Below are positions 34,964 to 47,820 of a stretch of DNA of 64,000 nucleotides, piece after piece (the stretch's first letter is position 1; each line of letters opens with the position of its first letter). The translations under genes and the position numbers were made by a program. This DNA is from Steromphala cineraria (lineage: Eukaryota; Mollusca; Gastropoda; Trochida; Trochidae), in the NCBI GenBank assembly GCA_916613615.1, contig OU744735.1:54824082-54888081 (forward strand). Reading direction: 5' to 3'. The notes beneath the pieces are model-generated. The model was not told the DNA's origin. It made no database searches and saw only the letters and a program-made list of their open reading frames with translations.

Positions 34964-36273
34964 TAAGACGTAATTTGCTATCAGTTTTTGTGAAGTTTCC
35001 ATCGCCGCCGCCGCCGCCGCCGCCGCCGCACTCGTACTACTAGCTATAACTTTTTTCCCACTAAGCTTTCCAGAACTCTTATTCATACCTTAGTACTCAT
35101 ACCTCGGGGGAACGATTTTGACATGTTCACTTTCAAGGTCAAAGGTCAAGGTCACGAGATATGCATTCACTCTAAGAATTCCTTGTAAACGCGATAACTT
35201 GAAAAGTTTTTGTGCTATGAAGCTCTTACTTGGTATATATCATCCTTGGAAAAGTAAAAAATTTTGAAAAGGTTTTGGCTACAATCCGTCAAAGGTCAAG
35301 GTCACAGCAAGGTCATGACGTAAGCATGTTTTAGCGAAAAGGCTTTATTTTAACTATGAACACTTTTAATCAATACATTATTGTTATACTCAATAAAAAG
35401 TGTTCAATGATTGTGTGACCTTGAAGGTCAAAGGTCAAGGTCATGAGATATGAGTTATTACAAAATGCACTAAATTTGGGTATAACTTTATCCCATTTAG
35501 CTTTTCAGAACTCATGAACATGTCTAAATGTTAATACTTCCAGGGAATCATTATGACATGTTCACTTTCAAGTTCAAAGGTCAAGGTCACGAGTTATAAA
35601 ATCACCGCAAAATTCTTTGTTAACACGGTAACTTGAAAAGTTTTTGTGCTATGAAGCTCTAACTTGGTATATATCATCCTTGGAAAAGTAAAAAAAATTC
35701 AAAAGGTTTTGGCTACAATTCGTTAAAGGTCAAGGTCACAGCAAGGTCATGACTTAAGCATGGTTTAGCGAAAATGCTTAATTTTAACTATTATCACTTT
35801 TAATCAATACTTGATTATTATACTCAATAAAAAGTGTTCAATTATTGTGTGACCTTGAAGGTCAAAGGTCAAGGTCAGATATGATTTATTGCAATTCTTT
35901 GTAAACACAATAACTTGAAAAGTTTTTGTGCTATGAAGTTTAGATTTTGTATATATTATCTCTTGAGAAGTACAAAATTTTCAAAAAGTTTTGGGTACGA
36001 ACTGTCGAAGGTCAAGGTCACAGCAAGGTCAACATATATGGAGAAAATGGATTAATTTAATTTTTAACACTTTATTTCATTACAATAATGTTATACTCAA
36101 TGAAATGTGTTCATTGATTGTGTGACCTTGAGTGTCAAAGGTCAAGGTCATGAGAAAATTCCCAATTTGGTGAGGCCTGTAAAAGGCGGAACAGGGTAAG
36201 GCGAAACCCCAAGTTCGGGGGCTGCTCTGCTTTTGCGGTATCCCGCAAACGCTAATCTAGTTAATTAAGACGT
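34964..36273 (+). mobile_element. 1294-bp AGGTCA-rich repeat element with 8-bp target duplication
   Basis: TAAGACGT at 34964-34971 and 36266-36273 brackets the element. G1 has the uninterrupted site near 28312-28326. The element opens with a (CGC)n tract at 35003-35029. It then holds tandem units of about 430 bp (starts near 35127, 35560 and a shortened third near 35877), with shared strings AACTTGAAAAGTTTTTGTGC and GGTTTTGGCTACAA. Each unit carries clusters of AAGGTCAAAGGTCAAGGTCA; I count about 22 AGGTCA half-sites by eye. The right end has GGTAAGGCGAAACCCCAAGT and GCGGTATCCCGC. No ORF is present. Confidence 0.8.
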
Positions 36274-37083
36274 CACAATGGTAAATGTCAGTCTAAGGGA
36301 AGTGCAAGGTTGTGATTTTTGTGATATTGTGATACATAGAATCTCATCCTAATTTCTGATATCAAATATATCAAAACTACATGTAAGTGATAAAAGTAAA
36401 AGTATTTCCGGCAAGCTCGGATATATGTAACTTATAAAAAAAAAATGATATCAGAAGATTATTGGTCGAAGTTGTCTACATAAACTGCCATGCAAACTAA
36501 ACGTTTTGACATGTTGTAATCATTCTGAACTAAAAAAAAAGAACTTAAAAAACACAACACTCATTATAGTCAACCATATATTTAAATAACCAACAAATCA
36601 ACATTAACGGGAGAAATTGTGATTTTGATTATTCTTAAATGAGTAGGGGTAAAACGTTTTGCATTACCCGTGTTTGTTGAAATGATTTGTATGCAATAAT
36701 ATCGTTAAGTAACAGAAAACGTGTGGTACCACATACATATATTCGTGTGTTATCACTTCCAAAACTGTTATGTAGAACAAAAAGCTTCAGCGTCAGGCAG
36801 ACGTCACCTGTTAATCCCATTCACAACAAATTGGCATATTGAAATGCGTTAAGTTTTCTTGTTTTGTTTTATAAAATTGTAATTGTTCGCCGGTATGATC
36901 ATTGCAGCCAACAATTACCATTATTACTTATCTTACCAGGGTGGACAAATCATAGCAATTTGAATCACTTGCATTTTTGTGTGTCTAAAATGTGATAACA
37001 AACACATGAAATTAAATGAGTGTCAATTTTTGTAATCTTGCCATGCATTATGTAAGAATCATCATAATTTCAAAATATATTTA

Positions 37084-37455
37084 TTTATAATATGGCGAGC
37101 AGTGAAATACTGGGATTTATCAGTGAAATAAACTGTCTATCAAGCTACAGTGAAAGTAACTTATATTTTCACTGCGAACGGTGACTGATATAATTTGACG
37201 TCATAAAATAATGGTCTCACGCGGCGAATTGGCTTATGACGTCACAGTGTTACTGTGGTGACGGCTGTTCCTAGCGGCCGCTCGGCGTGAAATGACCCTT
37301 TTCGGACGTAATTACGATGGTAAAATCATATAATAAATAGAATATCCGTCAATTCTTGACAAATACCATGTTTATCTCATCTCGTGAGGTAGAAAATATA
37401 ACCTTTCTATGAGATAAACATGGTATTAGTCAAGAAAAGACAGATATCCTCTATG
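37084..37455. mobile_element. Non-autonomous insertion with internal ~45-bp hairpin
   Basis: It is present in G2 and absent from G1, where ATATTTGTATATTCGAAAT is continuous (about 29273-29291). It starts ATATGGCGAGCAGTGAAATA and ends ACAGATATCCTCTAT. Near the right end ATACCATGTTTATCTCAT (37366-37383) is the inverted match of ATGAGATAAACATGGTAT (about 37408-37425), and the arms extend outward over TCAAT/TCTTGAC and AGAGGATATC/ATAGAATATCC. TGACGTCA-like strings are also present. The family is not recognised. Confidence 0.6.
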
Positions 37456-37796
37456 TATTCGAAATTATAATAAGGGTTTAATCAAAACACAGGTTAATAC
37501 CAGAAAAACAGTATGTTTTTCCTTTTTTTATAACAGCAGATTAAAAAACAATAAAACTTCACATGCCGATAACATTTTCATTGATCGTTATCTTCATTGA
37601 TCGTGATGTGCTCTGTTTCCGCCTGATCATGTCATTTTCGAACAGATGAGCTATGGATATTATTCATAAAAATGTCATTGATGCAATGCTGTTTTCTTAA
37701 ATGTATTTAATCTATGTAGTAAATGAGCTTACAGAAAATACAACTATGCATGGTTTTCTTGAAAGGCAAAACAGGAAGACGGGAATTTTTTTGTAG

Positions 37797-37966
37797 CCTC
37801 AAGCAATGTCGTAAAGATTACCATGTCCATAGAAGAAGGCAAGCTGCAACGTCAGTTCAATCGCCTTGAGACAAGTTCCACTTCTGTAGTTGCTTCTGTT
37901 CAGATTGATGATATTGGCACCGAAAAAATAAAACCTTATGACAGCCGATTTCAACACTTTTGTTAA
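37797..37966 (+). CDS. Candidate terminal exon, unrecognised protein
   Basis: A TTTTTTTGTAG acceptor ends at 37796. After two bases finishing a split codon, one frame stays open for 55 codons and stops at TAA (37964-37966). The peptide includes N-V-V-K-I-T-M-S-I-E-E-G-K-L-Q-R-Q-F-N-R, then L-E-T-S-S-T-S-V-V-A-S-V, Q-I-D-D-I-G-T-E-K-I-K-P and a short basic end. Composition is balanced and GC is higher than the flanks; the other two frames are closed sooner. I do not recognise the family. It lies outside G1/G2 homology, right of G2, so it may be a fragment of a host gene or a retro-copied piece. Upstream exons were not found. Confidence 0.4.
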
Positions 37967-38399
37967 TTCACATGACAAGTTGTAGATGATTTCGATAGTG
38001 TCAGATTTTATTCATTCATACACAATTGATAAGTCTTCTTACGATTCACAGACAACACGCCAAGTAATTGGATCAATAAAAGAAGACTTTACAATTATTT
38101 TGTTAATCATAATGGTTGTATTTTGTTTAGATTTTAGTCTATTAAAAAGTCAATGTAAGCTATCATCTCAAATGATCAGATCTGTTAAATTTATCAAATT
38201 CAGTTAATTTCTAATAAAAACCCTATTATACCCAATCTGGAAGTTCCTAGTGGCAACATGTAAGACAAAATTAATCTTCAGGGTTGCTTTACGTAGCTTT
38301 TTGTCCAACATAAAACAGTATTTTGTTCGAAAATGTTCAATTTTTGTTTTTGCCTTAAGGTAAGACATTAAAAACCACCAAAATCGCAGTATTACTGCC

Positions 38400-39700
38400 A
38401 GCGGTAGATAGGAAATGCTCATTTATCATTACAATGAAGCATCACTTTGTCTCATTTTAACGCCAGTGAATTACAAAACAAATTTGAAAGCACAAAAAAT
38501 ATCTTTCTCAAAATATTATTAAAATAATCTGAGCAGTGAGCAGTGATTAATAGCAGCGGATCTGATTGACAATCAATGCTCTAAAACTGGCTCATAGTAG
38601 AAAGAAACACCTTTATCCAAAGCAATCTGTCCTTTTTTGTAATCCTTGCGAGCTTGATTAATGCTTCAGAGATCTTGAGAACGTAGTTTTGGTTTTTCTG
38701 ATGATTTCTTTTCCGAAAATGACCTTTTGCTTCTGTAGCATGTTTATTAGTAGACATAATTTCATTATAGGCTTTGTACAAACCATTGAAAGTTCCTCCA
38801 TGAAGGGTTTTATATAAGGGCTAATTTAATGTACAAATTTTGTTTCAAAATCTGTCTTAGTACTTGTATTACTGCACTGTCAGAGCAACGGCAGCATTTC
38901 AAGCTTCAAGATTATCATCCTAAAATTTGTCATATGATTGTTTATTTATCAGTTCTAATTAGCCCACTTTCTATTTACAATTTTCAAATAATGGTATTTA
39001 TGAGACATTATTACAACGACTTTCATGTTTTTCCTTTACAGTAAATTATCTAATGTTACATTCAAAATCATATAGTTCCCCCCCCCCCCCCCCCAAAAAA
39101 AACCCCCCATCGATGACTAATAGTCTATAGTTCTGAAAATGCATCCGATTGACATATTGATAATTAATAGGTTCATGCATTTATCTATTTCGTTTTTCTT
39201 TAGAACTTCCGAACTGGTTTTCGGTTACGCATTGATTGCAGTGGTTTTTCCATTGCTCATTTTATAATATTTAAAATTATTATTATAAAATAAAATCTGC
39301 AAATAAAATCTTCGTAATGAAGCATTTTCACAAACCCTTAAAATTCATACATGTACATGCTATCGGAGTAAATATATGATTTCCAAGAGTTAACATTACC
39401 ACATGAACGTCTGTATATTCTAGTGTTTTTATCCTCCTTTGCAAACGTTGGACTGATATTTTGACAGATCGTTCTACTGTTGACTTCAAACACAAACCAT
39501 TTTTTTATCGTAAGAAAAAAAAACGTCGTAAAAAAACAGTGAAAAGTCTGAGCATCTGAATTAAGTAGGTGATTTTTTGTCACTTTGATTTCAGATAACC
39601 TCGTGAACGCAGTGAAGAGCTTTGAAAAACTTTAAATCCAACGTTTTCTTCTTCTCATTTCTTTTTTATTGTACAATTCTTGTAATACTTAGATGTAAAG
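38400..39700 (+). repeat. Duplicon unit G3, partial
   Basis: It contains block X (38525-38800) with AATCTGAGCAGTGAGCAGTG, ATTAATAGCAGCGGATCTGA and GACAATCAATGCTC. It also has a block at 39120-39600 matching 29690-30350 of G1 (CATCCGATTGACATATTGAT, TTATCCTCCTTTGC, CAGTGAAAAG). A C17 run (39078-39094) followed by A8 C6 lies between. Middle blocks of the unit are missing. A 66-codon minus-strand ORF at 38581-38781 shows only weak resemblance to one in F1 (45916-46119). Confidence 0.6.
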
Positions 39701-41403
39701 ACACTGTTTAGTTGATAAGATCAAATGATCACATTTCTTTTCTCATGCATGTGATTGTTGTAAATTTTCACACGCAAATTGTCATTATAATGTAAAACTC
39801 TAATGTGTTGCAATTTTTTATTTGAATTAATATCATGGAAATCCATTATCTTTACTTTATATCTCCATGTCATAATTGGTGTCTATCATTGACTTTAACT
39901 TAAATGATAGGTTACTAGGATGACTAGCGATTTCAAATAACTAGTAGTGTAATAGGCCTTATTTAATACTTTGTTCATTTACAGGAACATTAATATATAC
40001 TATTTTGGGGGTGTCATCTGTTTGAACTTACAGCAACATGGGGTTGGAATTTTGTCAACTATCCATAAAAAATTATCCTTCTGTTTGAACAAGATACGTA
40101 GATAGAAATTAATAAAAACATACTGTTATTTCAAGTTAAAAATACAACATGATAAGTGCAATTATGGTACGTATAGCTATTACACCTTCATACTCAGTTA
40201 ATCAAAAGAAAACTAACGAGTTGTTTGCAAAAATATTACCTCAACATTTTCTTAATGAGCATTGTAATGATGAATCACTGAATGTTTACAGTTCAACTAT
40301 ATATCTTATTACAGAGTTTTGTATTCAATTGAATAAAAACTAGATCTAGGGACAAATCTTAATGAGTCTGACATAAAGTCATAACAAGTGTTATCACTTT
40401 AAACTGAATTCTATTATTGCTGCGAGCCATAGACTGGGAAAACTCATCACCTAAACTAGTGAAGAATCGGGTTGTCTTAATTTGGCGTCAGTAGATCTGG
40501 AAACAAATTTAAAACAAATAGTGATGAACAGAAATATCATCTTTGAAAAACATTACTTTGACACAGAGTGTTTATAGGGTATGAATGACAATTAATTATA
40601 TAAAAATTGGTGAACTAAAACACCATTTTCAAAAGAAATTGATACTTTTACCAAGGGGAATATAAAGCGTTCGCTAATTGAGTAAAATTAGTATTTATCC
40701 CTGAATAAAATGCATTAACAACGGAATCAGAATTTTCACTCTTTTTAAAAACTTCATAACTATCTCTATAGTAAGAAATTAATGCCAAAGTGTTTCAATA
40801 GAATGAATAACGACGTTTGTCAATATTTCAATAGTGGCATATGCATCAAATAAATGACCACGAAATGCTCAATCAAGAGCAAGACTGAATCGTTTGTTAA
40901 GTTTACTCTCCTCAAATTCTGACAACAGACCTACAGATTAAATTCTCATAACATTAAATGCAAAAAAAACATGTAGTTCGAAGACTATCAAATTTCATTT
41001 TTTGAGAAGACAGCGTTGATCATGTGAGTAGATTAGCCCCTTTCCCAAAGAGTTGGATGTTAATGTATCTGTTAACAGGTCTTGTGTTTTTCTAATTGTA
41101 ATGTCCTAAGAACATGCGAACATATGCGTTTTATTCCCCATATATTGACAAACTCTAGGAAAGTATCGAAGTTAACCATTGTTCTGTTGGGGTGACTATG
41201 GCATTACAGTGTGTGGTCAATGTGGTTCCCCGCTTAGTAGGGGCTGCAGACAGGGTCACCAAATGTGCATCTTTAAATACCAATTACCTAAGAAAAATGC
41301 ACAAAGTTACGGACGAATGGGCGGCGGACAAAGTACCATGCATTAGCACAGGCTAGATGAGCTAAAATGGTGCTGCTGGGACAAGCAATCTTGTCGTTTG
41401 TTT
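39701..41403. other. No recognised gene; degenerate repeat at 41200-41350
   Basis: A+T-rich. The short stretch 41205-41345 shares CTTAGTAGGGGC and GACAGGGTCACC-type phrases with 23175-23230 and reads like an old interspersed repeat. Nothing else was seen. Confidence 0.4.
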
Positions 41404-43189
41404 CCGGTTTGCTTTAGGTAATGTAGCAAGTGATATGTTAATCACACAGTCGGTGTCTAGACTACCTGACAAGCATGTCACGAAGACAGTATCCCTCTGT
41501 CAATGTGATAAAGGTTAAACCGTGGACAGTTACAATTAGAAATCAGTGAATATTGGTAGTTACATTATGAGTTAATCGAATTTTTCACTTGACATAACAC
41601 CTGTTGGGAAGTTAGTGTTTCGTATAAGTTGAAGATTATCTGCTGTATATTTAGAAAAAGACCAACAAATTATACAAAATCGCTTGTGAATTAGCACTGC
41701 ACGCCTCCTAGTAAGGTAGAAAACATGTACAAAATTTGAAAACAATTGGATTATTAGTTTTTCAAACAAACAAATTCTGGTGATTGAATATGACTAAGAC
41801 AAAAGATGGAGATCCGTAACAAAAATAAACAAATGAACGTAATTGGTTGTAATTTGGCAGTGCACCCCTCCTAGTAGGTTCATTATGAGAAAAACATATG
41901 CATACAGACTGACACTTTGTGTTTGTTTTCTATCCACACTCACAGGGAAAAGAAACGATACCAACTTTTCCAAAGAGTACAAAACGAATCCTTAATGAAA
42001 TGCGACTACAAATTCTTGTCATAGGCACATTCATTGTGAAGAAGTACTCACAACTTCAAACATCAACGTATGATACTCTTGTATGACTGTTCAAACACAC
42101 TAGGGTTCCCAAAACAGCCTTTTCAATATCATTTTGGACAAAATCTTTTGAATTGGAATAAAATTGTATAAAATTAATAAAATAAAGATGATATCAATAC
42201 AAATAACCTTGATAGAAATAATTTGTCCACACATTTTGTCTGACAGTTGGTTAAAAACAAGCAAAAGGACCCTTTTCACTCTCCTACATGTATCAAATCC
42301 AGTTAAGGAGATTTTATACAACGTGTATTTGAAGGCGTGTTCAAAAGCGTTTACAGATATAACTTAGTTAAGTTGGCTGTTGAAGACATGAAACAACACT
42401 GTTTCAGTCGTAACTATCACGTGTAGCTCAATCTATCATGCATCTTAATGGTATCGTTTATTTTGCCCCTGAGTGTATGTATTAGAAAAAATAAACTGTT
42501 TTTTTGATATTTTGTAATTGATATCTTAAACTATTAAACGTCTTTATGGTCCTAATGTCGCTTTGATCGATATTGGATATCAGTCTTAGACTTCTAAGTT
42601 TTTTTCATGTTGAATCTTACACACTTATATAAAACATGTACAATTCCCTTGTTGATTAGTCAATTGTGTACGTCCTTTTATTACTCTCCCGTTGAAGATA
42701 TCGCTGATTAATAACTGTACCATGTTATTAAACATATGTGTCATAACATCGCTTGCTGACATAAATTTGATAAATATGACGACACAATATCAGCGGGCCG
42801 GCCACAATGGTCATGTTGACATTTTCTTTTATTTTGACGAAATAATTAGGCCAGTAATAAATAAAAATACTAAACTCGATCCTGTTTCATAACAGTTTTA
42901 TGAAACTCTTGAATGATATAGGTATTTCATTCGCTTTTGCTTGTTAAATACTAACCCATTCACTCGTTTCATAAAAATTGTATGAATCGTGATGTTGTTT
43001 AGTATTCTCTATTCAATTTCAACGTTAAGACAGTAGATGAAATTTTCAGTTTCATATTTTCAAACGTATTTCTTTCATGTCCTGTCAAGCATGCTGACGT
43101 AACTGTGAGAAATATTTCATGCTTTGATTTCCGAACACTGTCAAGACATTGATACCCCGAAGACAGAAAGCAAATTTGGTTATACATCT

Positions 43190-43295
43190 TAAGTAATTTC
43201 GGAGAAAATTTGTCTTTTAACTCGGACGGACGCACAAACAAACACACGGACGGAGCCCAAATCTATCCCCTCCTTCCATTTCGGGGATAATAACT
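43190..43295. repeat. Short (GGAC)n plus hairpin repeat
   Basis: ACTCGGACGGACGCACAAAC and ACACGGACGGAGCCCA are followed by a CCCC/GGGG hairpin (ATCCCC...GGGGAT, about 43264-43288). This is the third example of the architecture seen at 6946-7017 and 9494-9570. In F2 the aligned place (51690-51740) keeps ACCTCGGACTGAGCCC but has lost the tandem tract and the hairpin. Confidence 0.6.
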
Positions 43296-44639
43296 AGTGG
43301 AAATGATTCAATTTCTAGGAAATCACACTTGCTAAATTTTTTAATCAATATTCGGCATGCGTTACAAAGATGTTCAAAACATGTATTCACCACTGACGAG
43401 TGTCGAACTAGAATGATACGGACTAAAAACCTCACACCAGAAAACTGTAACCTGTAAAACTTCTTTTTTACAGTTGAGAGAAAATTCATTCTGTCATGAG
43501 AATGATTCAATTGAAAATAACTGACAATAAGCAATCCTAACAATTAGATAAAATGCAGAGTAGTATTATCCAGTATAACCAAACGTCTTAACATGTTTCC
43601 AAACTTGGCTGTATAACACCCTTGGTAAATAGATGAAATAGTTCATGTATAAAATCATAGAATGAGGTTATCCTGTCTATATCTCTCAGAGAATTGTGTG
43701 TGAAAATGAGTCAGACTCATACATTGTATATGAGGAAAATACTTTAAAGTATTATCAGATTTCTTTCTTTGAAAGCAATTCTTCGTTATCAATATGAACA
43801 CCGACATTTTGAGTAAACAACGGAGGATGACAAATCATTGTTTTACATATCATTAGAAAGCTAAAGAAGTATTGAATCTAGAATAATTCACAATAAAATC
43901 ATTATCATTTACATACGGAGCGTTAAATGTTGTCAATTTAATTTTCATTTTTGACTTTATATGATTAAGGTCAGTGATTTGAGTTATCTCCCTTCAGCTG
44001 TACTGTTGGTTAAAGTACAAATACGATTTCGTACCACTGTTTGGTTCTCAAACACTTTTATAAAGTATAATTTTGAAGTTTTATGGCATTCAGTGTAAGT
44101 AAACAAATACACGTAAATTAAGTAGATGCAAAATGCTTTCATGAGCTTGGTTACGTTGACTTAAATTCACGTTTCACAATTAAAAAGATTCGTTACCCTT
44201 GCATAAAGTCGCTTTGCCTTATGGCTGAATCAATTAATATACGATCAAGAGTCTTTGTTGAAATGTCTGAACATGTCAATCCGACACTGTAGAACTATTA
44301 ACTTATCTGTCGAGTCTTTGATATGTTATACATGAAAGGGTTTTAGTAACGTTCTAGGCTTCTAGTCATGAAAACGGTGGTTAAATTGTTATTATCAGTT
44401 GCAAAATGACAATCTTGTAACAGTGGTAAACAAAGGTATCGAATATACCAACAATATGTCAACCACCAAAACTACAATAACAGTACTAAGATTTATTTAT
44501 TTTTTATTATTTTTTATATCATCAAACTATGAATACTGCTGAATAGGATCAAGCAGTTATTTCAAATTTCAATTTTGATTCAATATGATTTTGAAATGTG
44601 TAACTGACAACTCTATTAATGTTATGTTCGGCTGGTGTA

Positions 44640-45025
44640 TATGTTAACCACACTTCAACTGAAACAAAATATACAAACGTCTTATTAGAGTAAAATAACT
44701 GCAGATGTCAAACGCACATGGTGAAGACGATCCAAGGATCACTTAAATCAAAAGACTCCTGCTAAACAGTCTGGGTAGCCTCAATCCAAGGCTCTCTCTC
44801 AAGTGTGCAGGGACTCCTGGGAAGCCTCGGGAGTGTATTGTAAACATTTACATGTCCATTGAAGTAGGCCAGTTCTTTTTGTTAAGTTGCATGATCCATA
44901 AATCACCCCACTCTATCTGCACAGAAGGTTAACACTTGTCCAATCCTCTTGAGACATGTTCGGCTCTTGAAGTAGTTTGAGAGCTGCAAGATGTCCACTT
45001 GTTTGATGGTTTTAGCACTCGAACA
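44640..45025 (-). repeat. Block P, unit F1; possible coding 3' end on the minus strand
   Basis: The minus-strand ORF at 44929-45138 ends V-L-K-P-S-N-K-W-T-S-C-S-S-Q-T-T-S-R-A then H-V-S-R-G-L-D-K-C-stop, nearly the same as the plus-strand reading at 7839-7925 in unit R. To the left lies a shared non-coding run with GTCTGGGTAGCCTCAATCC and GAAGCCTCGGGAGTGT. The peptide is unrecognised. Coding is possible but not shown. Confidence 0.45.
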
Positions 45026-45844
45026 GTTTCTATGCAACCCAAGCACACCAAATTAAACAGCTTGTAATAAAGATTCAGTTTTTTTGTAATCGCAATTGAA
45101 ATCCCCATGTCAGAGCTGCATGTAAACTTCAGGTTCACGTAAGAGTTTCATTGTAGCTTTGACATTTTCTAGTGGAAACACATAAACTGTCATTCAATGC
45201 TCAGACTTTCACTTTCAATCCAAGTCCTCATAATGCCTCGTTATGTTAGAACTTTATAACCTAAGCAATCGTTTGAAGTTTGATTGTACAATTAACACAG
45301 TCCAGCATCCTAACTCAACACCTACTGTTTGATTACTCACGTCCCACAGAAGAAGCTTCAAGATTTCAAACAGAAGGTAATTGCAACTTTTTGTAAGTCA
45401 AACAGATTTTATTGTGTAGTCATGTCCTTATATCTCGTTATACAAGGTCATGTTAGTGTGATCCTTTATTACATTTTTGTATACTTTTGATTTGCAATAT
45501 TGATTTTCATTATTAGTTGATATTGAAGCAGATGATATGTCTTGATGTTTGAAGTTATTTTCATTTTTTCATTCCAAAAGTTTTTTCTGATTCGACATTG
45601 ATATTTTTTGTTTTGTTTTGTTTTTCAAAGATTATTGTGATTTCTTAGTTTGGTAGGCAGACAATAGAAAATTAATCTTAAGGAATGATGCACGTTTTTA
45701 AACTTTACCTTACCATTTTCCCCAAATAACTACATTGTCAACAACAAAATTTATTGCTGCTAGTTAAAACTATAAATCATCTAGTCAAAAGGTTAAAAAC
45801 GAATTTGAAAGCACAAAGAATTGAAAACAGGTGTAATTTATCTC

Positions 45845-46190
45845 GATATTTCATAAAAACTAATCTGAGCAGTGGGCAGTGATTAATAAATGCGGATGTC
45901 ATCGACAATCAATGCTCAAAAACAGGCTCCTGGAAGAAAATAACAGGTATTTCCAAAGATATTGGTTAATCTTACTTCGAGTATGATTAATGTTTCGTAG
46001 GCTTTTAAAAAACATTCTGTTTTTGCTTTCTCTGACAGAAGATGACTTTTTGCCTCTTCAACAGAGAGAAAGTAGAAGTAATAATTATTGCACTTTAAGC
46101 CTGTGAATGTGAAGCGCACTTAACTTAACAAAACACATCAACACGCAGCTGCACCCTGAACGTTTTTACCACTCACTGGTGTATAAGGCT
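45845..46190 (+). repeat. Block X, unit F1
   Basis: It has AACTAATCTGAGCAGTGGGC, AGTGATTAATAAATGCGGAT, CGACAATCAATGCTC, ACACGCAGCTGCACCCTGAA and ACCACTCACTGGTGTATAA. A minus-strand ORF (45916-46119) crosses it but is not kept in G1, G2 or F2. Confidence 0.6.
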
Positions 46191-46656
46191 GTTTTGATTT
46201 GATTCTTTATTTTGTCATGGGGTTGTATATTCATAAGTTCAGCATCAATCCCACACCATAAGTATATATATTTGTAATTATGAAATTAGATATGAAATAA
46301 GTCAGCATAAAGTCATAAAAGTTCATAATATCAGTATCATTTAGAAATGTTTAAGTTTGATTTCAGTGAAACTTTAAGGACACATATAAGCAATATATCT
46401 ATTAAAAAAACCAATTTACCCAAATAACAGCTTTATCATGAATATTCACGACGAGGCTTTCTTCCTCATCAGATTAAGTATCAGGAATAGGAAAATGGGA
46501 TACATAAATATATGAATTTTAAACAATGCTGAGGAAAGTCGTTGTTCGTTAAAACAATCTTACATGGTAACATAAACATAAGTCGACAATCTGAAAGTGG
46601 TAAATACTTGCTTATTCCTCATACATTGAGGGTTTGCATTATTGCAATTTGTAACA

Positions 46657-47820
46657 AGCAGCTGCCATGGTCGAGATATATCCCCTGCAAATTGCACACT
46701 ATGTATAGGTTTTCCTTATCATAATGCAAATTAATTTTATCAACTAAAAATCACAATTATTTCAGGATATGGAGGAACCTGTTCTAATGAAAACACTTAA
46801 TGACACAAACATTATGTTCACTTTTGGGCATAGTTCAAGTAAACTAACAAAATTGAAATCAAACCAATAAATTTATGTATTGTGTACCTAGGATCACCAT
46901 GATCAATTTAAATATATATATACAAAAGGAGAACACATGCTCAAAACCATGCTTTTAAATTAAACATTTTTTATCAATTAAAGATAACTTGTACAACAAT
47001 ATTTTAACTTGTTTTATTTTGATTGTTAAAAAGAACATATCCAATCTAAAAATGTACCAACATAAAAATGATTTAAAAATGATCTTTCGAATTTCTAGAC
47101 AAACAATTTCGAATTATCAGAGTCATCCCTTCACCAAAAATGCTAAATTTTACCAAAAATATGTTAAACATTCATACTCTCAGGTCAATTTGAATCTCAA
47201 TACCAAGTTTGATAACATATTGATACCCTTTTGAACCAGACATGACTCATACATGTATTCCACAGCAATTCTCCGTTCTTGCCAATTTACATACAAGGTT
47301 ACAAACAAAATTTCAAAATTGTTAATCGTCACACATGTTCATATCAGTATGTATCTCTATATCACATTTGATTTGAAATTTGTGTTTTTTTTAACAGAGT
47401 CCTTACTTTTATCTGTGACACACCTTTATAAGATTATTTATCTCCATATCAAATTTGATCAAAATGTAATCTAAAGTTAGAAGTTGTGAGCCGAATAGGA
47501 CTTTAAACAGTTTTCAAACAGAGTCCTTAATGTTTTTTCCAAAAAGGCAAACGTTTACAAAAATGACTTAAAAATTTGTATTCATGACACACCTTATATG
47601 ATAACATATCTCCATCTCAAAATTGTTACTTTTGACATATTATTACATGTTTCTTAATTTCCGCTATGAATTTGAATTGAAATGGTTTATGAGATACACT
47701 TTGTGTCAGGTTCATAATATTTGTTATTTTTTGGACAAACGGACGTACGGTACCCATTTTAATACCCCCACAACAATGAAGATAACAAAGACAACTAAAT
47801 TCAAATTCATAAAATCCTTG
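46657..47820. repeat. Insertion of ~1.15 kb in F1 with degenerate tandem units
   Basis: R and F2 lack this stretch and have AACAAGGACAAAACAAAGGC or a close variant at the same place. Inside, phrases such as ATAACATATCTCCATCTCAA, TTATCTCCATATCAAATTTG and TTTCAAACAGAGTCCTTA recur every 100-200 bp. Near the right edge AAACGGACGTACGG precedes ACCCATTTTAATACCCCC. This is a bivalve-type satellite-like interspersed repeat. Four ORFs of 60-92 codons fall in it, in both directions, and are F/Y/I/K-rich chance reads. Confidence 0.6.

Larger units (their letters stand above)
33060..37640 (+). repeat. Duplicon unit G2
   Basis: A direct copy of G1, about 8.2 kb to its right. Shared strings include GAGTTTTAAATCGAAATAT, GACAAGCGCCAAAGTTTGGA, TTTTGGGAACTGTCT and TTACGATTTGTCTGGCCTTT. 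It carries two insertions absent from G1: the AGGTCA repeat element (34972-36265) and a hairpin-bearing element (about 37084-37455). The minus-strand ORF at 33070-33321 is partly matched in G1, but a stop and a 24-bp indel break it there. Confidence 0.75.

Noticed and set aside
39078..39111. C17-A8-C6 run as a functional site
   Set aside because: It is simple low-complexity sequence with no supporting context.
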